DNA from: Ophiostoma sp. CBS 140.51
Lineage: Eukaryota; Ascomycota; Sordariomycetes; Ophiostomatales; Ophiostomataceae
DNA length: 29,209 nt
Reading direction: 5' to 3'
Assembly: GCA_029298735.1 (NCBI GenBank)
Contig: JANSLP010000384.1
Coordinates: forward strand, 1-29,209
Part shown: positions 20,323 through 29,209 of the stretch, one piece after another
Position numbering within the stretch: position 1 is the first letter of the stretch
Layout: each line of letters starts with the position of its first letter
Translations under genes and position numbers: made by a program
The notes under the pieces: model-generated
What the model saw: only the letters and a program-made list of their open reading frames with translations
The model's database searches: none
What the model was told of the DNA's origin: nothing

Positions 20323-20745
20323 TGCAATGCGTGGACAAAGTTGTATATAGTGGTCACGGTTTAGAGTTTTAAGGTTTAGAGAATGATAGTTCACAACTCA
20401 TAATTTCATTTGCTCACAAGAAAAGGGGAAGGTGAAGTAGGGAAGAGGATCAGACGGAAAGGGAAAGAACAGGATAAGTACAAGCAAGCCGAACGATAAC
20501 CAGGAAACAAGCATCCTCCTTCTCGCGCTGCCGATCTATGATGAAGAAGAACAAAGTACCAACAATAAAGAATGCACAGTAAACACAATCCAGAAAAGGT
20601 AAACGGGGAAGAGAAAACAAGAGGGAAAGAGAAAAGTTTCATGAGCAAAAGGAGATGAGATGAAGAAAAGGGAACATGAAGTCGCCAAGCAGTTAACGCT
20701 CATAACCACTATCTACCACCACCTGCCACGTACTACGCCATCCAT
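20323..20745. other. Convergent 3' region between ETR1 and UBC13
   Basis: This 423-bp stretch should contain both 3' UTRs. It is purine-rich on the plus strand (many GAAAAGG/AAGAGA tracts), with a duplicated GGTTTAGAG near 20358-20380. No gene is seen. Confidence 0.55.
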
Positions 20746-21445
20746 CTATTGCGGCATCGCGTACTGCTTCGTCCACTGCCGTGCCGTTTCTACAGCCGCC
20801 TTCTCGTCCTCCTTCCATGCCTTGGCAACATCGGGCGCTAGCGGGTCGTCGGGGTTCGGGGCGCCGAGCAGGGCCTGGATCGACAACAGGATCGTGCGGA
20901 TCTGGAGGGCAGGAGACCAGTTGTCTGAACACATTAGTAAAGAGTTGGTTACAAAAGTGGGCGCCGACTGGACTCACTCTTCAGAACATCCAGGCAGATG
21001 CGGCCGAGCTTGTCGACGTTGGGGTGGTACAGCTTGGTGAGGAAGCGGATCTTGGGCGGGGTCATGGGGTAGTCGTCGGGGAGGAAGAGCTCAAGCTTGA
21101 ACACGCCGCCTATGTCGTCAGTCGTTAGTATGAGGTCTACATCTGTATGGATCATGGTGGTGACTGACCCTCATACGGAGACTGGGAAGGACCGTGGATC
21201 TCAACGTCGAAATACCGCAGGTTGTCAGAGTGGGGAACGGCAGAAATACCGGGGACGCTGTACACGGAAAGAAAGAGATGGTCAGCTTCTGAATTGTTTG
21301 TAAGACACCGCAGACGCCGCCGAATATCGTCGCCGAGGCTGCACGCGATCACGGCCGGTTGCGCCGGATGCTAGAGGGGACTGGCAACTTACGGCTCGGC
21401 CATCAGCCGCTCCGTCTCCTTGATGATTCTTTTCGGCAAAGACAT
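20746..21445 (-). CDS. UBC13: Ubiquitin-conjugating enzyme E2, Ubc13 type
   Basis: On the minus strand, exons 21445-21393, 21257-21169, 21109-20978 and 20924-20746 join in frame to give 150 aa, the usual Ubc13 length. Splice sites are GTAAGT, GTCAGT and GTGAGT donors with CAG/TAG acceptors; the last intron has a TACTAAT branch site. The protein begins MSLPKRIIKETERLMAEP and contains the E2 core: HGPSQSPYEGG, FKLELFLPDDYPMTPPK, the HPN motif (H76-P77-N78) and catalytic C86 in GRICLDVLKNNWSPALQIRT. These blocks are nearly identical to Ubc13 from yeast to human. Ubc13 pairs with an Mms2-type E2 variant to build K63-linked ubiquitin chains, acting with Rad5-like E3s in post-replication DNA repair. 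Its start faces the MTC5 start across about 1 kb. Confidence 0.97.
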
Positions 21446-22430
21446 TGTGCGGTTGTGAGGAAAGTCTGTAGTGTCTGGAGAGCGCAGGTGGTCGCGTGTA
21501 TCGCAACGTTCGGACGAGGCAGAAAGTGGACGTTTTGTCGTTTGTCGGGCTTCGTCGGCGGAAAGAGGCGGGGTGCTAAGAGGGGCTGCGAGAAATCGCG
21601 GTGACAAGGAGTCCGCTGTAGGTGTTGGGCACCCTTATGTAGGCTGTTCGTGAATGACGTATCGTCTGTCGTTGTCGTGGTCGTCACTCGTAGGATGTCG
21701 TGCTGTATCCGGAATTGTGTGGAATCAGAAAAAGTGAAGTTCGAAATGTTGCCAAATCGATTTGTGAATCGCGAGGCAAGACCCTCCAAGGTGGTTTGCC
21801 TTCCTGACTAACGCTGCGCCTCTGTGCCCTCCAGCGAGGAAAGAGCGTCAGGGCCGAACAAGACAAGGCTCCCCGCCATGTGTGCAGCCGATTTGGAAAG
21901 ACCGCCCCACCCCACCTTTGCGCCTTCCCTGCCGTGGGAAGCGTGGGAAGCGTGGTCACCTGTGCCTTCCAGTTCGGTTGGTTCACAGGCATTGCCGCGG
22001 TTTGTTGGTGCACAGTGCGACATGTGTGCCACGCGAGGTCCGCTGTCCTCTAGCACACATGCTCATCTGACAGGCGATACAGGCACTGACAGACCGTGCG
22101 CAATAGACTCCACACGGTCCCTAGCGTTCGCTCCTGCTGCACGCAGCACAGGGGAGCTCTTGCTCCAATCTGCGAATGATAGCATCACGTCGCGAACCTC
22201 TTGTCAATCTGAAGCTGGCGACACTCGTCATTTACGACACGCGACCTATCGCTTTGAGCTACACAACCACGACTGCAGTTTCTCACCAGCTGTCACGCCC
22301 AACTGCCAACACGACATAGAACCCAGGCAATGGACCCTCCGAACTAGACTGGTCACTCTATTGCGAGTAGTGACGAGCAGCGTCCTTTTCGGTCGCATCG
22401 GCAGCTAACAAAAAGTCAAAGGCTAAGACG
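21446..22430. promoter_or_regulatory. Divergent promoter region between UBC13 and MTC5
   Basis: This 985-bp region separates the divergent UBC13 and MTC5 starts. A TGACGTA site (21655-21661), like ATF/CREB bZIP half sites, lies about 210 bp upstream of UBC13. A plus-strand frame at 21824-22408 (194 codons) has no domain and is not called. No other element is recognised. Confidence 0.5.
21655..21661 (+). promoter_or_regulatory. TGACGTA bZIP (ATF/CREB-like) site
   Basis: A single TGACGTA in the UBC13-MTC5 intergenic region. ATF/CREB-type bZIP factors, some acting downstream of Hog1-type kinases, bind TGACGT cores. Occupancy is not shown by sequence. Confidence 0.2.
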
Positions 22431-25400
22431 ATGGCCTCCGATCTCGACGATTCGGACGGCTCCGACGACTCGCTGCACCGGACCAAGATTATCAAGTCGG
22501 CCTTTGACAGCGACAGTTTCGACTCGGATGGCACGATCCACGTCGACGGCCTGGTCGGCTCGGCCACCATCTCGCCGTCCGGTCGCGATATCGCATTAGC
22601 ATCGTGAGCACACAGCCCTGGAATTAACAACGTTACCATCCTAGTATCAAACTAATCTTTCATCTCCACCTTTCTCAGACCCGACGGACTTGCGATTATC
22701 GATCTCGACTCACCGTACAATGCCCCCCGACGGGTCAAGAGCCACGGCATGCCCTGGCTAGTCGTCGACGTTCAATGGTCACCCTTTGCCGCTCGCGACT
22801 ATTGGGTCGCCTCGACGGCCAACCACTGCTGTCTCGTGTGGAATCTGAACCGACCAGACGACTCGAGTGCCGGTGCCGTCGAACACTCGCTGCGTGGCCA
22901 CCGCCGATCCATTACCGACATCAACTTCTCCGCCCATCACCCGGATATGCTGGCAACGTGTTCCGTCGATGGTTATGTCCATTGTTGGGATCTGCGGCGA
23001 CCAAACACACCGGCTCTCACATTCATCGACTGGGTCGCGGGTGCCACACAGGTTAAATACAACCGCCAGGACGACCATGTCATTGCGTCGTCGCACAACC
23101 GCTGCGTCCACATCTGGGACGACCGGAAAGCCTCTCTGCCACTACGAACGATCGAAGCGCATACCTCGAAAATCTATGGCCTTGACTGGAACCGCACAAA
23201 CAGCTCGTCCCTCGTCACCTGCTCTCTCGACAAGACCATCAAGTTCTGGGACTACACTGTTCGTGGCGCCAATGCCGGTGCCAGCAGCTTGGCCGTAGGT
23301 AGCAACAGCATGAGAGGTGTGGGCACCGTCGGTCCCATCAATGAAGACGACGTGCCCGAGCGTGTTATTCAGACCAATTTCCCCATCTGGCGTGCACGTC
23401 ATACACCCTTTGGCGGAGGTCTTCTTGCCATGCCGCAGAATGCTCCTGGAAACCTGTACCTCTACGACGCACGACCGTCCGCTGTGCTGGCCGCCGAGGA
23501 CCCAGCCGTCGTCAACGATCCAGTCGCTGTCTTCCCCGGCCACGGCCACCACAAGGTCAAGGAGTTCTTGTGGCGGTCTCGTGGTGGCATCGAAGACGGT
23601 CTCGACAACCGTGAGTTCCAGCTCGTGTCCTGGGGCGACGACAACAAACTGCGCCTCAGTCGGCTGGACGGCGGCGATCTCGGTACTGTGGGCTACCAGC
23701 GTGGCCGCCCAGCGCCCAAGAACTTGAACGTCACGCGCAAGGGCGCCTCCTACAAGACCTTCCGTGTCCTCGAAGACATTGGCGACTATGAGAAACGGAG
23801 CGCTACTATGAGCAGCCTCCGGCCAGTCAGCCACCGAGGAACGGTCTCGCTGCCGGCGAGTCAGGGCGTGAGCCGACGTCCATCACCAACACCAGAAGAC
23901 GACGATCATCACCACCACCACCATCATCATCATGGTCATGGCCACGGCCACAGTCACAGCCATAGCCACCATCATAGCCACCTCCACAAACACTCACAGA
24001 CCCGCCATCATAGCCATCAACACCCACCACAAGCACCCACCAAGGGCTCGTCCCCATCTCTCCCTCCACCACGCTCGCTCTCCAGCAGCAACATTAATAG
24101 CATGAAATCACCCACATTGACGCCCCAGCGCGGCAAATACGAGCAGCGCCCTTCCTGGCGGAACCCGTCGATGCGCGCCACCCAGGTCTCTGGGCGTAAG
24201 AAACCGGACCAGAGCAACGTGCAGCTCGACTGGATGAAAGGTGTCACCATGAACAAGCGCAAGACGAGCACCGAGCCAGCCATGACGTCGAGCCAGGAAC
24301 AGCTCTCGGAGCCGACAAATCTAGACGCGCAACGCAAAGTCTCGACCGACTCGGCACTCTCGTCACCGCTGCAAATGTCCACCCACGATGCGTCCATCTC
24401 GATGAGCAGCGACGTCAACAACGAGCCCGAGTCCATCCAGGAAGAGATTGTGCGCATCACCGACAAACTGCCCCGTGTGAAATGGGAAGAGCTTGACATG
24501 GACAATCTGGCTCTCGCCGCCTCCATGAAAGGTCCCTGGGGCGTCGATGGGCAGATTGTCTTTATCAAGGTCCGCGTCACCGTGCCGCCCAGTTATCCAG
24601 CCGCCCGCTCGCCGCGGTTTTATGTCGAGAATAGCTCGCTCGTCCCCGAGGCCACGCAGGACAAGATTGCTGCCGACCTCTTAATGCTCACCGCCGAGTA
24701 TTTAAAGAGACGGCGCAACTGCCTTCTTGTTGCCTTCCGCTACCTACTCGGCGAGGTCAACCTGCAGAGCAGTCTGGCCCTGCTCAACCGCGCCCTGACA
24801 AACCCGCGGCTCGTCGTCGACGAGAGCGGCGAGTCCTCGTCCAGCGACAGCGAAGACGACGTTGAGTCTGCCAGCGCCGCCTTTATGTCGCCCATCGAGG
24901 CCATTGGCAACGAAGTCATGATTGGCCCCGTCTTGCCCCTACCGCCGCCACCACCGCCTCGAAGCTGTGGTGCCGTCTTTACGCGCGACGGCCGCATCGT
25001 CACTTTCTTCCTCACTAAAGCCGGCAAGGCCAGTGCCAAAATAATGTTTGAAGCGCCCTCGCCACCCACGCGCGACGAGTTGGCCGAGCTCGAGCAGCCC
25101 GTTTTCATTGGCTTTGGCAAAGTGCTTCCCTCGCGTATCGGCGGATCATCGCGGCGGCGTCCAAAGGGCGTCGAGTGGTACAATGATTCTTCGTCCTCCG
25201 ATGAGTCCGACTCGTCCACCTACTCCGACGGCTCTTCCGGTTCGTCTTCTTCGTCTTCGTCGGGCAACTCGTCTGGCTCCTACCATCACTACTCGCCAAA
25301 CAACCTGATGGACCCCTGGAGTACCAACATGGGCTTCCAGCGCCGCATCGTCCGTGGCGGTAAGTCGGACCGCAAGAGACGGCCCAGCGACTTTGATGAC

Positions 25401-28400
25401 AACGACAGCGACTCTCTCATCCGTTCGGGCACGCTCGATCCTGGTCTGCCAGTGGGACCTAAGAGTACCGTCTCTATCGAAGACATGCGGCCCTACCTGC
25501 CGTCGAAACGCGATCTAGCCCGCGACTATGCCATCTTTGGTGACGGCGCCGAGGTCTGTGAGCACAATGCCCGCGTAGCTGAAAAGTACGGCGAGGCCGA
25601 TCTGGCCAACATCTGGCGCTATGCTGCCCTGATTCTCAAGTCGGACGTGCCGCTGCGACTTGCGTCCATGTACGACGATGCTGGTCAGCGCAAGAAGTCG
25701 ATTTTGGTCATTGCCCGTGAAGTTGTCGCCGATGCCAACAACAAGGACGCCGACAATGATGACGCTGCACAAAGCCCACTCACGCAAACACCAACGCTGC
25801 GCACGCGGGATCACTTCTCGGGCCGCGTCAAATGGGGTCTGCATCCCTTGGCCCGCGACTTTGTCGACGATCTGTTTGACTACTTTGAGCGTCTCGCCGA
25901 CGTCCAGATGCTCGCCATGCTGTCCTGCATCTTTGGCGAGTCCTTTGAGGAAGACAGCGTCGCCTACGCCGAGTCGCACCTGTCCAAGTCCGACACCCCG
26001 CTGCCCATGAAGGCCCCGTCGTTCTCACTCGACTATGTGCCCACGACCCGCGGTCATCTCAGTGCGGCACCGCCGCCACTTCTCGTGCTGTCCGGTACGA
26101 GTACACCCGGTGGTGGTGGTGGAAATTATGGGGGTTCTGGCAGCAACAACAGCAACATGCCCCCGACACCGGGCGCTGTTGTCTACGATGGATCGATCGA
26201 CCCCGATAACGACTTTGACGACGAGTTTGACGACTACGACTACGACACAAACATGTGGGGTGACGGTACGAACGACAATGGCCTGTCGCAAAACAATTCG
26301 TACTCGGGCGGCGAGACACCGCCGAAATGGCTCGTTGGTAGTGCGCCCAACGGTGGCAGTGGCAACGGGAGCGGCATGCTGTCGTCGTCGCCCTCTTTTG
26401 GTGTGGCAGCAGGTCGTTTCCTGAGACGGGGCAACAATGCCGTTGTATCAGCCATTGCCGCCGGTATCCCGCAGACGCTGACCACTCTGTTGTCTTCGTC
26501 ACCAAACGACCGCAGCGGTGGTAGCCCTATTGGTGTTCTGACACCGCCAGCCATGTCCCGGCGGCAGTCCTTCTTTGACTCGGCGCCTCCGTCACAACGG
26601 CAGTCCCCGCAAGCGCGCTATTCGTATCTGGGTGCGAATCTCAACTCGGCGCATCCACAAAGACTGCCTCACAGACAGCAACAACAAGACCAGCTAGTCC
26701 TCCACTCCACATCGGCACACCGCGACATCCCCTTCCCGACATCCGTCTCGCAGCGACTGCTCGGCGTGTCAGCATCGACGTCACCTCGCAACACACCCGG
26801 CCTAGGCAAACTGTCGTCACTGTCCTCGTCGCCCCAAGACCAAGCTCCTATTCGCAAGCGGCCCAGCCCCGCCGAAACAATCTTTAGTAACTTGACCGCG
26901 GGCAACCTTACTTGGGCAGCCTCGGCCTTGTTCGGTGGTGGGCGCGATGGACGTGATGGACGTGATGGTGGTGGAGGGAGTGGAGGAGGTGGAGGTGGAA
27001 GCGGCGGCGGCGGCAGTGCAGGCCCCTCGACGGAACCAGGTACAGCTGCCACGTCCGTCTCGGACGAAGGTCGCCGTCGTGAACAAGCCATTGCTGCCGC
27101 TGCCGCCAACGCCCACGCCAAGGGCGCCAAAGCCCAGGCCGAGGCGGCCGCATCCAACATGGTCGCCGTCGATGTGCTGGTGCGCACCTTCAACGACCAC
27201 CTCTTTGACGATGACGGCTGGATGGTGGCGTCCCTCCTAGGTGGTAAACGCCGCCGCCGCCTATACGCCGAGTACCGCTACGCCTACTCGGAGCTGCTGC
27301 AAGTCTGGAACGAGCCCCTGGCGCGTTTGGAGGTGCTCAAGTTCAATGTCCTACGGGAAGACGCCATGAAGGCCGCCTCCGTCCGCGATGGGGACGAGCA
27401 GGTTACAACAACTGACGGAACTAAAGGCAGCGTAGACGAAGCCGCCACCAGCTTGCCATCGGGCTCCCTCGGCATCAATGCCAAGCATGACCGTCTCGTG
27501 GCCATGCGCAACTCTGGCCGTGGTCTTGACGCTGTCGGCATCTGCGAGCACTGCGAGCTCCAGCTGGAGCCCTTGGAGTACGGCGCCCGTGCATCCCTCA
27601 CCGTCCCTGCCGTTGTGGGCAACAAACTGGGCGGAGCTGTCGGTATCTGCCGCCGCTGTCGTCGCGCACGCTCTCAGCTGCGGTGTGTCTACTGCACCGA
27701 ACCCGTCGACGCCATCTACATGCCCTGCTTCGGCTGTGGCTGTGCCAGCCACCCGCGCTGTCTGCGGGCCTGGTACGACGCCGGCGAGCGGTTGTGCCCA
27801 GCCGGTGACGAGTGCGCCTGCACGGAAGAAGCCACAGCAGGGCGCATCGAGAGCTGGACGGCCATGCAAGCACAGCTCGCCATGGCAGGCGCTGGGGGGG
27901 CTGGCGGCAGCCGGTCCCGCAGTAGCGATAGCCATACGCCCAGTCCGGATGCCCAACAAACAGTGACCGAACCCCCCAGCACAAAATCGTCCCGCGGTCT
28001 GATTGCCCAGGCGCGCCGGTCAGCCCACTATGCCTCGTCATCGTCGTCAGCCATGCTCGTGTCGCCGTACGGGCAGCACTACCACGCTGAAGGTGAGGGT
28101 ACCAACCCGCGTGGTGGTGGTGGTGGAAATACCAAGAAGGGAAGTGCCCGCGCCAGCAATATGCGCAACGTCTCCAAGTCGTCCTCGTCGGGCGGCTACT
28201 ACGACGAGCCCAACGACATCTTTGGCAGCACGCTCGGACAGGGTGGAGACGTTCGTAGTTCTGCAGCCTCCACAACTACCACACCACCGCCCGTCACTAC
28301 TACAACGAACAACACGGGCGGTGGCGGCTTCTGGGGCAGCAGCCGACGAGCCAAACAGGCCTCATCAGGTTTGCGTCAGCAACTGCAGCAGCAGCAGATG

Positions 28401-28820
28401 GAGCATAAGCAGCAGGGCAACAGCACTTCCGGCGGTGGCACTCCCGCCTCCCAACGGCAGACAAGCTTGCAGCACGACGCCAGGCAGTCACGAAAGGTCC
28501 GCAGCCAAGAACGGGAGCAGTCGTCCTCACCTCACACGCCTGAACCATCCTCTCAGGACGGCAGTCTAGGCTCTTCCTCAGGTGGCTCTACCAGTGGAGG
28601 CAGTCCCGCAGCGTCTTCCACGGCTTCGGGTGCTGGTGCCGGTGCCAGTGGTGGCCAATTGTCAGCCGCCCGCCTCAGTCTGTCCAGCCGACTGTTGCGG
28701 GGCTCTGCACTGCGGCGACAGGCGGCGACCACGAGTCCGGCCAGCAGCACAGCGGGTGATGCCAACAGTGCAGCCAACAACAATAACGAGGCCAAAGACA
28801 GCCCTCATACATCGCAGTAA
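22431..28820 (+). CDS. MTC5: SEA/GATOR2 complex subunit Mtc5 (WDR59), extended form
   Basis: Exons 22431-22603 and 22679-28820 (75-nt intron, GTGAGC...TTTCTCAG) give 2104 aa. An N-terminal WD40 propeller spans about residues 38-415 (HRRSITDINFSAHHPDMLATC, VHIWDDRKASLPL, TIKFWDY). A linker follows with an extreme His-rich segment (about 465-508, nine consecutive His at 468-476, then GHGHGHSHSHSHHH). An RWD domain lies at about 646-750 (WGVDGQIVFIKVRV, RRRNCLLVAFRYLLGE), then CGAVFTRDGRIVTFF and a helical region (RDLARDYAIFGDGAEVCEHN, VKWGLHPLARDFVDDLF) broken by Ser, Asp/Asn and Gly runs. A Cys/His RING-like zinc domain is at about 1680-1769 (CEHC, CRRC, CVYC, HPRC, CACTEE). About 335 low-complexity residues follow it. 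Mtc5/Sea3 is the WDR59 orthologue, a SEACAT/GATOR2 subunit on the vacuole that promotes TORC1 activity by opposing SEACIT/GATOR1. Identity is clear; length is unusual, since yeast Mtc5 is a little over 1100 aa. Confidence 0.94.
23904..24027 (+). repeat. Low-complexity CAY/GGY tract coding a His-rich segment
   Basis: A run of CAT/CAC codons with GGT/GGC and AGC/AGT encodes D3-H9, alternating GH and SH dipeptides, and further H-rich residues inside MTC5. Synonymous CAT/CAC mixing shows it is not a pure recent triplet slippage. Confidence 0.9.
26938..27021 (+). repeat. GATGGACGT/GGTGGA coding repeat (RDGRDGRDG, poly-Gly)
   Basis: Within MTC5, a 9-bp repeat encoding RDGRDGRDG runs into GGAGGT/GGCGGC codons encoding GGGGSGGGGGGSGGGG. 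It probably arose by replication slippage and forms a flexible linker before the conserved block that precedes the RING-like domain. Confidence 0.85.
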
Positions 28821-29209
28821 CCGACCACGGACCCACGGACAGAAGTGACGTCCTTTTGTGTATTATTCCCTTATTTTCTCGTACATTCTGTTTGTATTTG
28901 TTTATATAACCCAGCTTTAGCGGTCAATGAGCAGGGGTGTTCTGCTATCTGACATTTGTATTTCATGTGTATTTTATTACGATACCTTTGTGTATTTTAG
29001 CTTACCTCGTTTTCATCATTGTACCAATATACTGTATACCAAACAATACTTTTGACATAAATGTGCTTTTTGACCAGGCGAGTAACATGTTTTGTAATTT
29101 TATCTGGAGCTTCAAATTGATAAAAATAGTTGTTACAAAGTAAATTTTATGGAAATAGGTTTGAAAGAATATCATAAATCTATCTTATGTACGAACGAGT
29201 CAAAAATTA
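28821..29209. other. MTC5 3' UTR and downstream AT-rich DNA
   Basis: After the MTC5 stop codon the sequence turns T- and A-rich. Open frames here are short and unsupported. Nothing else is identified before the window ends. Confidence 0.5.

Noticed and set aside
21824..22408. 194-codon plus-strand frame between UBC13 and MTC5
   Set aside because: No recognised domain, mixed composition, and it lies in the divergent promoter/leader just before the MTC5 ATG. It is not in a position to be an MTC5 exon, because the start at 22431 already gives a complete N-terminus.
1..29209. Transposons, CRISPR arrays, rRNA or a secondary-metabolite gene cluster
   Set aside because: No transposase, integrase, reverse transcriptase, long terminal or long inverted repeats, spaced repeats, or NRPS/PKS/terpene synthase domains were seen on either strand.

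Overview
The window reads as nuclear DNA of a filamentous ascomycete (Pezizomycotina). Its genes carry short introns of about 54-98 nt with GT...CTAAC/CTGAC...AG signals. Coding stretches are GC-rich, and the long leaders and intergenic regions are pyrimidine-rich. The protein families are typical of fungi, and the gene repertoire fits a Sordariomycete. Genus cannot be told from the sequence alone.

Layout, left to right: a 12-TM MFS transporter (854-2638, +, 3 exons); a 7-TM fungal rhodopsin-domain membrane protein (5426-6848, +, 3 exons); the HOG-pathway response regulator SSK1 (8334-10628, +, 2 exons); a small dienelactone hydrolase (12113-13185, +, 5 exons including a 25-nt microexon); a conserved-looking but functionally unknown disordered protein (16574-17368, +, 1 exon); mitochondrial enoyl-thioester reductase ETR1 (19048-20322, +, 1 exon); the K63-type ubiquitin conjugase UBC13 (20746-21445, -, 4 exons); and the SEA/GATOR2 subunit MTC5/WDR59 (22431-28820, +, 2 exons), here an unusually long 2104-residue form. 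About half of the window is non-coding. The longest gaps are 2639-5425 and 13186-16573; both are pyrimidine-rich and hold simple repeats, a 19-bp minisatellite and several hairpins or palindromes.

The genes do not form a biosynthetic or defence cluster. They are ordinary chromosomal housekeeping and signalling genes: osmotic/oxidative stress signalling (SSK1), TORC1 nutrient signalling (MTC5), ubiquitin signalling in DNA-damage tolerance (UBC13), and mitochondrial fatty acid synthesis (ETR1). ETR1 and UBC13 converge; UBC13 and MTC5 diverge from a shared region of about 1 kb. I found no transposon, CRISPR array, rRNA or tRNA, and no clear undescribed multi-gene system. The points most worth a second look are the enlarged MTC5 (a His-rich linker and a long tail after the RING domain), the 19-bp minisatellite, and a few conspicuous palindromes in leaders and intergenic DNA.
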